Part shown: in pieces, positions 40,563-47,850 of the stretch
How the letters are laid out: the number at the start of each line of letters is the position of its first letter
Position numbering within the stretch: position 1 is the first letter of the stretch
Origin: Arthrobacter_B citreus
GTDB lineage: Bacteria > Actinomycetota > Actinomycetes > Actinomycetales > Micrococcaceae
Length of the DNA stretch: 64,000 nt
Assembly (NCBI RefSeq): GCF_042429235.1
Contig: NZ_JBHMBA010000002.1
Strand: one strand, 5' to 3'
Position numbers and translations under genes: made by a program
Notes under the pieces: generated by a model
What the model was told of the DNA's origin: nothing
Seen by the model: the letters and a program-made list of their open reading frames with translations, nothing else
The model's database searches: none

Positions 40563-41831
40563 ATGACTGCGGAACGTTCAGCACTGGCCGCAAGACCACC
40601 GATGGGCTGGAACAGCTGGGACTGCTTCGGCGCCTCCGTCACGGAGGCTGAGGTGCTCGCGAATGCGCGGTACATGGCGGAGCACTTGCTTCCCTACGGG
40701 TGGGATACGGTCGTCGTGGACATCCAGTGGTACGAGCCGGACCCCGGCACGAGTGACTACCGCACCGTCTCGGCACCGGTCCTCGATGGCTGGGGCAGGC
40801 CGCAGCCCGCGCGCAGCCGGTTCCCCTCGGCGAAACGCGACGGCTTCACGGAATTGGCTGAACAGGTCCATGCGCTCGGTCTCCGCTTTGGCGTGCACCT
40901 GATGCGAGGGGTGCCCCGCCGCGCCGCCGACGAGCACCTCCCGGTTCTCGGTTCCCCGGCCACCTGTGCTGACATCGCCGACCGGACAAACGTCTGCTCC
41001 TGGAATCCGGACAATTACGGCGTCAACATGGAAGCGCCGGGAGCGCAGGCCTACTACGACTCAGTCCTGGCGCAGCTGGCCTCGTGGGGCGTCGACTTCA
41101 TTAAGCTCGACGATGTCCTGTACCCGCCCATCCAAACCGACGAGATCGCAGCGATTTCGCGTGCGATCGATGCTGCCGGCCGGCCGATGGTCCTGAGCCT
41201 CTCTCCCGGCAAACAACTGTCACTGAAAAACCTCGACCTGCTGCGCGAAACAGCACAAATGTGGCGGATCTCCGACGATTTCTGGGATGAATGGGCGCAT
41301 CTCCACGAACAGTTCCAGCGGGCTGCGCGCTGGGCTCCCCACCAGCGTCCAGGGGCTTGGGCAGACGCTGACATGCTTCCCCTTGGCCGAATCGGCATTC
41401 GTGCGCACGTGGGCGACGACCGCCAAAGCCGATTCACGCCAGCGGAACAGCGCACACTGATGACGTTGTGGTGCCTTATGCGTTCGCCTCTGATGTTCGG
41501 CGGACACCTTCCGGATTCCTCCCGGGAAACGTTGGCGATGCTGACAAATGATGAGGTGCTGGCACTCCTGGAGTGTGACTCGAGCCGTGAGACCGTGCGT
41601 GACGGCAATTTGGTCATCTGGGCGGCCGAGCGCGACGGCGCCCAATGGCGCGCGGTGTTTTGGCTCGGATCCGAGGCAACAACGTACAAGGCACACCTCG
41701 CGGACCTGGGGTGCTCTCATTGGGACGAAGCGCGCGATGCGTGGGGGCGCGAACCGCTGACGGCCACCAACGGATCCATCACTCTGGACGTGGAGCCTCA
41801 TGGAGTTCGGCTGCTGCGGTTCGGGGACTGA
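40563..41831 (+). CDS. GH27 alpha-galactosidase
   Basis: The 422-residue cytoplasmic TIM-barrel enzyme has the family opening PPMGWNSWDCFG. The nucleophile is in FIKLDDVLYPP (Asp183 or the adjacent Asp184, counted from ATG 40563), and the acid/base is in WRISDDFWDEW (Asp238 or Asp239). The C-terminal antiparallel beta-domain is present. ATG 40518, overlapping the GH51 end, is an alternative start. Having GH27 and GH36 in one operon suggests two different alpha-galactosyl linkages or aglycones. An alpha-N-acetylgalactosaminidase or beta-L-arabinopyranosidase role, both known in GH27, cannot be excluded. Confidence 0.88.
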   Translation: MTAERSALAARPPMGWNSWDCFGASVTEAEVLANARYMAEHLLPYGWDTVVVDIQWYEPDPGTSDYRTVSAPVLDGWGRPQPARSRFPSAKRDGFTELAEQVHALGLRFGVHLMRGVPRRAADEHLPVLGSPATCADIADRTNVCSWNPDNYGVNMEAPGAQAYYDSVLAQLASWGVDFIKLDDVLYPPIQTDEIAAISRAIDAAGRPMVLSLSPGKQLSLKNLDLLRETAQMWRISDDFWDEWAHLHEQFQRAARWAPHQRPGAWADADMLPLGRIGIRAHVGDDRQSRFTPAEQRTLMTLWCLMRSPLMFGGHLPDSSRETLAMLTNDEVLALLECDSSRETVRDGNLVIWAAERDGAQWRAVFWLGSEATTYKAHLADLGCSHWDEARDAWGREPLTATNGSITLDVEPHGVRLLRFGD

Positions 41832-41858
41832 CGGCCGGGCATCCCCACCGGCGGCACG

Positions 41859-42240
41859 TCACACCCACTGCACCAGCTGGACAATCAGCCCGTTCGGATC
41901 GCGGTACTGGGCAAAGCGCTCGCCCCAGCCCTCCGTTTCCGGCGGGATGACAACGTCGACGCCGCGAGCTTCCAGTTCCCGGTGATAACCATCCAGATCC
42001 ATTACCACCAGCACCAGCAGCAGCCCGTCTCCGGCGCTGCCCGCCGCTTCGGGCGGCTTGAAGGTCTGCAGACCGGTTCGGAGAAAGATGATGTTCGATC
42101 CGCCGTCCGGTGCGAAGGGACGAGAAACCGTCACTGCTCATTTGGACTTTGTAGTTAAAGTGCTCCGTCAGAAAGCGCGCCGATGCTTTAGGCTCCGGCA
42201 CGTTCAAAGAAATGGCGAAGGCACTGACCGCGTGCTCCAT
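41859..42240 (-). pseudogene. frameshifted VOC (glyoxalase/bleomycin-resistance fold) protein
   Basis: The first 40 codons from ATG 42240 (after GAGGGGA) encode a VOC N-terminus, SLNVPEPKASARFLTEHFNY. The rest of the domain (SNIIFLRTGLQTF, DLDGYHRELEARGVDV, RDPNGLIVQLVQWV) continues in another frame. Removing one base near 42095-42125 would restore one continuous protein of about 127 residues. The gene is therefore either inactivated by a one-base insertion or affected by a sequencing error. No start with a ribosome site serves the second part alone. It is convergent with the GH27 operon. Confidence 0.75.
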
Positions 42241-42294
42241 GCTGGTCCCCTCTCACCGGGAGTTTCCGTTGCCGCTCCCGTGTTTTCCGGCTGG

Positions 42295-43821
42295 TCACGT
42301 TATTCCGCTGGGCACTGGCCCTTCCGGGGAGGCGGCTGCCCCGAACCACTGGGGCAACACCGCGGCCAGCTCCTCCTGGCTGCTGCCCACCCATGCCACA
42401 TGGCCGTCCGGACGCAGCAGCACGGCAGGCGGGTCCTGCACTCCCACCGTGCCCGCATCGGCGTCGACAGCCCCGGCGGCCACAGCGTCGGTGACCGCCC
42501 GGTCGCCGGCCGCCCCGTCGTCGGCAACGTAGTCGACCCGGTCCGCCCATCCCGCCGGGGAGAGCACTCCCGTTCGATCCAGCAAGAGCCCGCGGCCGCT
42601 CCGCATCAGCTCGTAGAGACGCCGCTCTCCCAGCGCCGCATCGGGCATCCGCCGGCCGAGCAGCTCGGGTCCGTCCCCAAAGTCGTAGCGGATTCCGGTT
42701 GCGGTGATCTTCTCGATCAGGAAGCGGTTCACTTCGGCGAACTCCATCAGTTCAGCGACCAGCCGCCGGACTGCCTGCGGCCCCGGTTCCGGAGACGTCA
42801 GCACACCCTGTGCGCGGGTGTTCTGCAGAACGGCGGCGGCCACCGGGCGCCGTTCGGCCTGGTAGCTGTCCAGCAGTCCCTCCGGCGCCCAGCCCTTCAC
42901 TGCGGCAGCGAGCTTCCACCCTAGATTGAACGCATCCTGCAGGCCAAGGTTCAGCCCCTGTCCCCCAAAAGGCGGATGAATGTGCGCGGCATCCCCGGCC
43001 AGCAGCACCCGCCCGCTCCGGTAAATGTCCGCCAACCGGGTGGCATCGCCAAAACGCGAAATCCACCGCGGGGCGCGGGCATCAAAGTCGGTCCCGGCGA
43101 TCCTGCGCAGCTGCTGCAGCAGCTCGTCCGTGGTGGGCGGTGCGGTGCGGTCTTCGGCGACGTCGTCGGCGGGAACCACCACCCGGTACAGGCCACCGCC
43201 AAGCGGCACAGCACCAAAGTCCTTGTACGTCTCACGCACACGCGTGACCACCTCCGTCACGGTTTCCTCCGGAGCCCCCAACTCGAGCTCTCCCAGCAGC
43301 CACTCCTGCCCGCTGGGTTCTCCGGGGAACCCGACGCCGAGCTGCTTGCGCACGGTACTGCGTCCTCCGTCGCAGCCCACCAGGTACCGCGAGCGCAACG
43401 GGCCGCCGCCGTCCAGCTCAACGGTGACGCCGCCGTCGTCCTGTGCCAGAGCGGTCAGCTCCCGGTCCCGCCGGATGACGACGCCGATTTCCTGCGCGTG
43501 GTCGGTGAGCAGCCGCTCGGTTACCGTCTGCGGGATGGCCAGCACATAGGGGTGGGGGGTGTCCAGGTCATCCGGCTGATCCTTGGTGATCCCGGCAAAG
43601 AACCCGGCGAGGGGATATTTCCTGCCCAGCGGCAGGAAGTTCTCCAGCAAACCGCGCTGGTCCATGATTTCGATGCTGCGCGCATGCAGTCCGCCGGACC
43701 TGTCAATCTTCGTCGGTTCCGGGTCCTTCTCCAGCACGAGCACGTCCAGCCCCTGCAGCCGCAGTTCCGTGGCCAGCATGATTCCGGTGGGGCCGCCGCC
43801 GGCGATGATGACATCGATCAT
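42295..43821 (-). CDS. FAD-dependent aromatic monooxygenase, rifampicin-monooxygenase-like
   Basis: The 508-residue flavoprotein hydroxylase has the FAD loop IIAGGGPTGIMLATEL, the DG motif LVGCDGGRSTVRKQLGVGFPG and the second FAD motif GDAAHIHPPFGGQGLNLGLQD. It ends with a thioredoxin-like C-terminal domain. The pattern around GLHARSIEIMDQRGL, PLAGFFAGI and LGELEL closely resembles actinomycete rifampicin monooxygenases (Iri/Rox), which hydroxylate and inactivate that antibiotic. Related enzymes act on polyketides and phenols, so the substrate is not settled. Its start overlaps the GyrI-like gene stop by 4 bases (ATGA), forming a two-gene operon. Confidence 0.88.
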   Translation of the reverse strand: MIDVIIAGGGPTGIMLATELRLQGLDVLVLEKDPEPTKIDRSGGLHARSIEIMDQRGLLENFLPLGRKYPLAGFFAGITKDQPDDLDTPHPYVLAIPQTVTERLLTDHAQEIGVVIRRDRELTALAQDDGGVTVELDGGGPLRSRYLVGCDGGRSTVRKQLGVGFPGEPSGQEWLLGELELGAPEETVTEVVTRVRETYKDFGAVPLGGGLYRVVVPADDVAEDRTAPPTTDELLQQLRRIAGTDFDARAPRWISRFGDATRLADIYRSGRVLLAGDAAHIHPPFGGQGLNLGLQDAFNLGWKLAAAVKGWAPEGLLDSYQAERRPVAAAVLQNTRAQGVLTSPEPGPQAVRRLVAELMEFAEVNRFLIEKITATGIRYDFGDGPELLGRRMPDAALGERRLYELMRSGRGLLLDRTGVLSPAGWADRVDYVADDGAAGDRAVTDAVAAGAVDADAGTVGVQDPPAVLLRPDGHVAWVGSSQEELAAVLPQWFGAAASPEGPVPSGIT

Positions 43822-44369
43822 GTCGGCTCCGGTACCGCGGCCGGATGCTCAGCAAGGTGTTGAACCTGTGGCGTGTCAGTGAGTTTGAGTGCGATGCGGA
43901 TCCGCCAGTCCCCGGGGTCCGGTGCATCCGCCGGATCCACCAGGTATTCCTCCAGCCGGCATGTCCACCCGTCCGGATCGGACGCGGGACGGTCAAACAC
44001 CAGGCCCTGGACCTGGGCCCAGTCCAAAAGACGGCCTGTCGCCTTCGCCACTCCCCCTGGATCGCCCTGATGAAGCCGGCAGAGGTATCTGCCCGCCGGC
44101 AGGACTCCCGTGTTTCCCGCTGTGGTGGCCGGCAGCGGGCCGGTGAGCCGGGCGCCCACGTCCACCCGAAGGGCACCGGACATGTTGATGGATGTGTAGC
44201 GCCAGAAGATGGGATAGGGGTCGGCACCCGTGTACCCCACCAGTGACAGGAGCTTGTCCTCCACGGGCGGGACGTCCCGTGCCAATGAGTCCATGTCGGT
44301 GACGACCGGCAGCGCAAAATAGGGGATTTCCTGACGGTCCTCAATCCAGGGGCCGTGTTCAGCATCCAT
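43818..44369 (-). CDS. GyrI-like small-molecule-binding protein
   Basis: The 183-residue soluble protein has the two-repeat SHS2 fold of GyrI/AraC effector domains. This is seen in PYFALPVVTDMDSL, ALRVDVGARLTGPL, LPAGRYLCRLHQGDPGGVAKATGRLLDW and the closing EEYLVDPADAPDP...RIRIALKL. It has no DNA-binding domain. ATG 44369 follows AAGGAGGAACA. Translational overlap with the rifampicin-monooxygenase-like gene suggests that both proteins handle the same planar or hydrophobic compound, either by sequestration followed by oxidation or by substrate delivery. That pairing is inferred from gene order. Confidence 0.8.
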   Translation of the reverse strand: MDAEHGPWIEDRQEIPYFALPVVTDMDSLARDVPPVEDKLLSLVGYTGADPYPIFWRYTSINMSGALRVDVGARLTGPLPATTAGNTGVLPAGRYLCRLHQGDPGGVAKATGRLLDWAQVQGLVFDRPASDPDGWTCRLEEYLVDPADAPDPGDWRIRIALKLTDTPQVQHLAEHPAAVPEPT

Positions 44370-44388
44370 TGTTCCTCCTTGTGCCGGA

Positions 44389-45507
44389 TCAGCCGCTCTC
44401 GTCCAGGCGCAGAATCCGGTCATCGTCTTCTCCGGGCCGGCCCCGGCCGTCCGTGTTGTTGGTGAGCACCCACACTGTGCCGTCCGGGGCGGTGACGGCG
44501 TCGCGCAGCCGCCCGTACTCACCTGTCAGCGCGTCGGCGGAGGTCCGGAGATCATCCAGCGGCACCGTCCGCAGCCGTTCCCCGCGCAGATTGGCGATGT
44601 ACACGAAGTTTCCCGCCACCGTAATGCCGCTGGGGCTTGCCTCCGACGGATCCCACTGCTGAACCGGATCAATGAAGCCGTCCCCGCCGGCGATCCCCTC
44701 CACATCGGGCCAGCCGTAATTGCCGCCGGGTTCAATCACGTTGAGTTCGTCCCAGGTGTTCTGCCCAAATTCACTCGAATAGAGGGTTCCCTCCGCGTCC
44801 CAGGCGAGGCCCTGCGGATTGCGGTGTCCGAAGCTGTAGACAAGCGAGCCGGGAAACGGGTTGTCCTCCGGGGCGCCGCCTTCCGGAGTCATCCGCAGGA
44901 TCTTTCCGGAGAGGGATTGTGTGTCCTGGGCGCTGTCACGGTTTCCGGCGTCTCCGGTGCTGGCGTAGAGCATTCCGTCCGGCCCGAACGCGAGGCGTCC
45001 ACCGTTGTGGATGGGGCCCGCCTCGATCCCCGCCACAATGGTCTCGGAGCTGCCCAGCCCCAGGGAACCGGCGCCGCCCGTCAGTTCCCGCCGCTCGATG
45101 CGGTTCTCATCGCCCGCGGTCAAGTAGCTGTAGAGGTATCCGTCCCGCACGGTGATGCCCAGCAGGCCGCCCTCCCCGCTGCTCCCTCCCCCACCGGCTG
45201 CGCTGCTGATGATGATGCCGACCTCGCGGGGGTTTCCCTGGGCGTCCAGTTCGAGGATCCGGGCGGAATCGCGTTCGCTGACCAACGGGGTGCCGCCGTG
45301 GAAGGTGATGGACCACGGTGCTTCAAGTCCGGTTGTGACCGTTTGCGGGGAAGCGGCGTCAGCGGCAGGGTTGTCCCCGCCGGCGGCCGCCGGGTCCCGG
45401 CCGGCGGATTCGTAACTGCACGCCGTCACCATGGCCAGGCACACGGAAGCAGCCACGGCTGCGGCCGTTCGGCGTCGTCGTCGTTCCATGGCGGGTCCAC
45501 GTTCCAT
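44389..45507 (-). CDS. PQQ-dependent sugar dehydrogenase-like lipoprotein
   Basis: The 372-residue protein has a strongly basic N-terminus (MERRRRRTA after a short lead) and a signal peptide with lipobox-like MVTAC. A six-bladed beta-propeller of the soluble glucose dehydrogenase type follows. Motifs include GLEAPWSITF, GGLLGITVRDGYLY, HNGGRLAFGPDGMLYAS, SFGHRNPQGLAWD and GRPGEDDDRILRL. The conserved His of HNGG and the Asp/Arg set that holds PQQ appear present. ATG 45507 or 45489 may be used. Substrates could be sugars or other polyols outside the cell. Many actinobacterial members lack proven PQQ dependence. Confidence 0.85.
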   Translation of the reverse strand: MERGPAMERRRRRTAAAVAASVCLAMVTACSYESAGRDPAAAGGDNPAADAASPQTVTTGLEAPWSITFHGGTPLVSERDSARILELDAQGNPREVGIIISSAAGGGGSSGEGGLLGITVRDGYLYSYLTAGDENRIERRELTGGAGSLGLGSSETIVAGIEAGPIHNGGRLAFGPDGMLYASTGDAGNRDSAQDTQSLSGKILRMTPEGGAPEDNPFPGSLVYSFGHRNPQGLAWDAEGTLYSSEFGQNTWDELNVIEPGGNYGWPDVEGIAGGDGFIDPVQQWDPSEASPSGITVAGNFVYIANLRGERLRTVPLDDLRTSADALTGEYGRLRDAVTAPDGTVWVLTNNTDGRGRPGEDDDRILRLDESG

Positions 45508-45635
45508 CTGTCGGGCATTCCTGGGGTGGGGGTGTTCCCAAGGGTAAGGGGCCGTGCGGTCCCAGACGAGACCCTGACTGCGCATTGTTATGCTCGGCGG
45601 CACCACCGTTCTGCACGTTGAGACAAGGAGCTTTT

Positions 45636-45719
45636 ATGATCGGGATCCTTCCGGCCACCACCAGCCGCATCCGTGATGTCTTGGTGCCATGGCTCCTGCG
45701 CAGAGATTTGGCGGCCTAG
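45636..45719 (+). CDS. 27-residue small ORF abutting the HAD gene
   Basis: An ATG preceded by ACAAGGAGCTTTT, a strong ribosome site, encodes 27 residues with a hydrophobic middle and a basic end (RDVLVPWLLRRDLAA). Its TAG is immediately followed by the ATG of the HAD gene, which has no ribosome site of its own. The simplest reading is a small coupled leader or membrane-associated peptide whose translation delivers ribosomes to the next gene. I recognise no family. Confidence 0.5.
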   Translation: MIGILPATTSRIRDVLVPWLLRRDLAA

Positions 45720-46342
45720 ATGAGCCGGCTGTCCCGCCCCGGCCTGTGGTACCTCTTCGACTACGGCATGGTGATCTCCACGGCACCCGAGCAAGCGGAC
45801 TGGCGGGCCCTGCGTCAGGCCACCGGGCTGGATCTTCAGCCGGCCGGAAGTCCCTATTGGAGCCGCCGCGATGCCTTCGACGCCGGAACAGCGGACCCCG
45901 CACAGTACTGGACGGCAGTCCTGGGCCGGGCGCCAACCCCGGAAGAGCTGTGTGAGCTGGAAGCCCTCGACGCGGCCCAGTGGTCCCACCTCAATCCCAA
46001 CACCCTGGCCGTCCTGGACACGCTCAGGGAGGAGGGTGCCTCCCTGGCGCTGCTGTCGAACATGCCCGCGGCGATGTCGCGCCGCTACGCCGCCAAGGCT
46101 GTGTGGCCGCGGTATTTTTCGCGCCTGTACTTCAGCGGGCAGCTGGGGATGATGAAACCCGATCCGCGGATCTTCGGCCATTCGGCCATGTGGCCACTGA
46201 CCTGAAAGCGCGGCCGGCAGACATTGTCTTCATTGATGACAACGCCCTGAACATAGCCGCCGCGAAGGAACAGGGGTTTCAAACGGTGCTGCACACCGGC
46301 ACCATGGATCTGCGGGCGGAGCTGGCCCGGCTCGCCCGGTAA
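45720..46342 (+). pseudogene. HAD-family hydrolase disrupted by an 8-bp duplication
   Basis: The reading frame from 45720 gives a YihX-like HAD phosphatase: motif I YLFDYGMVIS, motif II LLSNMPAAM, and motif III Lys in MMKPDPRIFGH. It then stops at 46205. The missing C-terminus, VATDLKARPADIVFIDDNALNIAAAKEQGF with motif IV Asp-Asp (first half shown in ARPADIVFIDDN), continues in another frame to 46342. Deleting one of two tandem TTCGGCCA copies at 46173-46188 rejoins both parts perfectly into a protein of about 204 residues. As written the product lacks motif IV and should be inactive. A reversible slippage switch is possible. Confidence 0.85.
46173..46188. repeat. 8-bp tandem duplication causing a frameshift
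   Basis: TTCGGCCATTCGGCCA consists of two identical 8-bp units. One unit restores the HAD reading frame (IFGHVATDL), and two units shift it by two bases. Confidence 0.92.
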
Positions 46343-46391
46343 CAAGCGGCCCTGCAGCAATCGGCGCCGCAGCCGGCAGGAAGGAGAATCC

Positions 46392-46913
46392 ATGGAGATC
46401 CTGTTCGTTCACGGGGCCGGAGGATGGCTGGACGACCAGCTGATGGCCGCAGATCTGCGCAGCATGCCGGGCGCTGAGGTGCTGGCACCCCGGTTTCCCG
46501 ACGAGGACATGTCGGCCGCAGCCTGGCGCCGCGAACTGAGCCGGCAGCTCCGGAACATCGGCCCGGAACCGGTCGTCGTCGCCCATTCCTTCGGCGCATC
46601 CATGGTCCTCCTGCAGTACGCGGATGACCCCGTGGAACCCCTGCCCCGCGGGCTGGTCCTGTTGGCGATGCCGTTCTGGGGCTCTGAAGGCTGGCAGGCG
46701 GAGTACTCCCTGCCCGGGGATGCCGAACTGCCGGCGGATCTGCCGCTGTTCCTCCACCAGTGCATGGACGACGACGTCGTGCCGGCTGATCATGTGGACC
46801 GCCACGCGTCCCGGCTTCCGCAGGCCGTCATCCGCCGCCATGACAGCGGCGGACACCAGTTTCAGGGGCGGATGGGCGAAGTCCTCCAAGATGTCAGGAT
46901 GCTGGGACACTGA
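46392..46913 (+). CDS. small alpha/beta-hydrolase (RBBP9/YdeN-like serine hydrolase)
   Basis: The 173-residue single-domain hydrolase has VHGAGGWLDD at the oxyanion loop, the nucleophile Ser in VVAHSFGAS, an Asp in CMDDDVVP and the base His in SGGHQFQG. AAGGAGAATCC before the ATG is a strong ribosome site. The size fits the RBBP9/YdeN group, which often acts on small esters or peptides of unknown identity. It follows the broken HAD gene by 49 bases, so the two may have been co-transcribed. Confidence 0.82.
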   Translation: MEILFVHGAGGWLDDQLMAADLRSMPGAEVLAPRFPDEDMSAAAWRRELSRQLRNIGPEPVVVAHSFGASMVLLQYADDPVEPLPRGLVLLAMPFWGSEGWQAEYSLPGDAELPADLPLFLHQCMDDDVVPADHVDRHASRLPQAVIRRHDSGGHQFQGRMGEVLQDVRMLGH

Positions 46914-46925
46914 GCTCTCCGGGCG

Positions 46926-47477
46926 TCAACCGCTGAGCAGGAATGCCCCGCTTTCCACGGCTTCCCGGACTCTTGCCAGCGTCATCTCCGGGGTATCCGC
47001 GGAGGTGTCGATCGCATGCCGGTTCAGGGCTCCCAGATCCGCGAACTGATCCCACATCGCGGTGACGGGCCCTTCTTCGACGAGTGCCCCGGGCAATGTC
47101 CTGGCCAGCGCCCGCCGCAGGGCTTCCTCCCGGCTCGGGCGCAGCACTATCCAGTGCACCCTGGGTGTTCCGGCGCCTGCCCCGGCGGCAGTCCAGCGGA
47201 AGTGGGCCAGCATCCAGGGGCCGATGATGCCGTCGACAACAGTCACGAAGCCGCCCCCGGCATACGTCCTGGCGGCTCCCTGGATGACGCTCATCACCGT
47301 TTGATTCTGGGCATCCGACGCGGACAGGTACGGCGGGATGTGTCCGGCTGCTATGTAATGCCAGAAATCGTCAGTCTGCAGGTGCACAGCCTTGGGATAG
47401 GTCCGGGCGAGACGTCCGGCGGTTGTGCTCTTGCCGACCCCCGGAGGCCCGGTCAGGAGGATGACGTCCGCTGCCAT
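46926..47477 (-). CDS. P-loop small-molecule kinase (AAA-type ATPase fold)
   Basis: The 183-residue protein has Walker A TGPPGVGKST directly after the start and LQTDDFWHYI as a shikimate- or gluconate-kinase-like DD motif. VVDGIIGPW forms the Walker B strand, and RPSREEALRRAL forms the lid. These features point to a nucleoside, sugar or antibiotic kinase of the zeta-toxin/Cpt-like group, with unknown substrate. ATG 47477 may be leaderless: TACTGT, a good -10, ends 7 bases before it, and no ribosome site exists. It is convergent with the hydrolase gene, 12 bases apart. Confidence 0.78.
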   Translation of the reverse strand: MAADVILLTGPPGVGKSTTAGRLARTYPKAVHLQTDDFWHYIAAGHIPPYLSASDAQNQTVMSVIQGAARTYAGGGFVTVVDGIIGPWMLAHFRWTAAGAGAGTPRVHWIVLRPSREEALRRALARTLPGALVEEGPVTAMWDQFADLGALNRHAIDTSADTPEMTLARVREAVESGAFLLSG

Positions 47478-47620
47478 GGCGTTCACAGTACCGCTTCGGT
47501 TTGAGGGACGGGGTTTCAGGGAAGCGGCAGTTCGCGGAGAACTAGGACAGGCCGGGGAGAACGGGACAGGCCGGGCACCTGTACACAAACCGGGAAACCG
47601 CAAAAACGCGCTTTAACGAC

Positions 47621-47656
47621 AAAAGACCCAATGAAACTTTCGTTCCATCAGGCCCA
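47621..47656 (-). terminator. terminator of tRNA-Pro
   Basis: On the minus strand a hairpin GATGGAAC-GAAA-GTTTCATT, extended by imperfect GGCC/GGTC pairing, is followed by CTTTTG. It begins a few bases beyond the tRNA 3' end. Confidence 0.65.
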
Positions 47657-47660
47657 ATTG

Positions 47661-47734
47661 TCGGGTTGACAGGATTTGAACCTGCGACCCCCTGACCCCC
47701 AGTCAGGTGCGCTACCAAGCTGCGCCACAACCCG
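47661..47734 (-). tRNA. tRNA-Pro (GGG anticodon)
   Basis: A 74-base cloverleaf fits. The acceptor stem CGGGTTG pairs with CAACCCG, with A as discriminator. The D arm contains GCGCAGCTTGGTAGCGC, the anticodon stem CCTGA/TCAGG encloses CTGGGGG with GGG at 34-36, and the T arm is GCAGGTTCAAATCCTGT. The 3' CCA is not encoded. It reads CCC and CCT proline codons. Confidence 0.95.
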
Positions 47735-47794
47735 TTACCCAGCCGGTTTGTTTCCGGCCGAACCAACTCGAATACTCTACATCATTGCCGGTGC

Positions 47795-47839
47795 TTTTCC
47801 CGAATCGGGAAACCCCGAAGGCCTCAGCAGCCTCCGGGG
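47795..47839 (-). terminator. terminator region downstream of der
   Basis: Two hairpins follow the der stop on the minus strand. The first is CCCCGGAGGC with one mismatch (47813-47839). The second is the tight palindrome TTTCCCGATTCGGGAAA (47796-47812), which ends in a T tract. They separate der from the tRNA gene. Confidence 0.7.
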
Positions 47840-47850
47840 CACCACAATGT

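Noticed and set aside
42100..42130. Programmed frameshift in the VOC gene
   Set aside because: No slippery heptamer or stimulatory hairpin was seen. A simple one-base insertion explains it.
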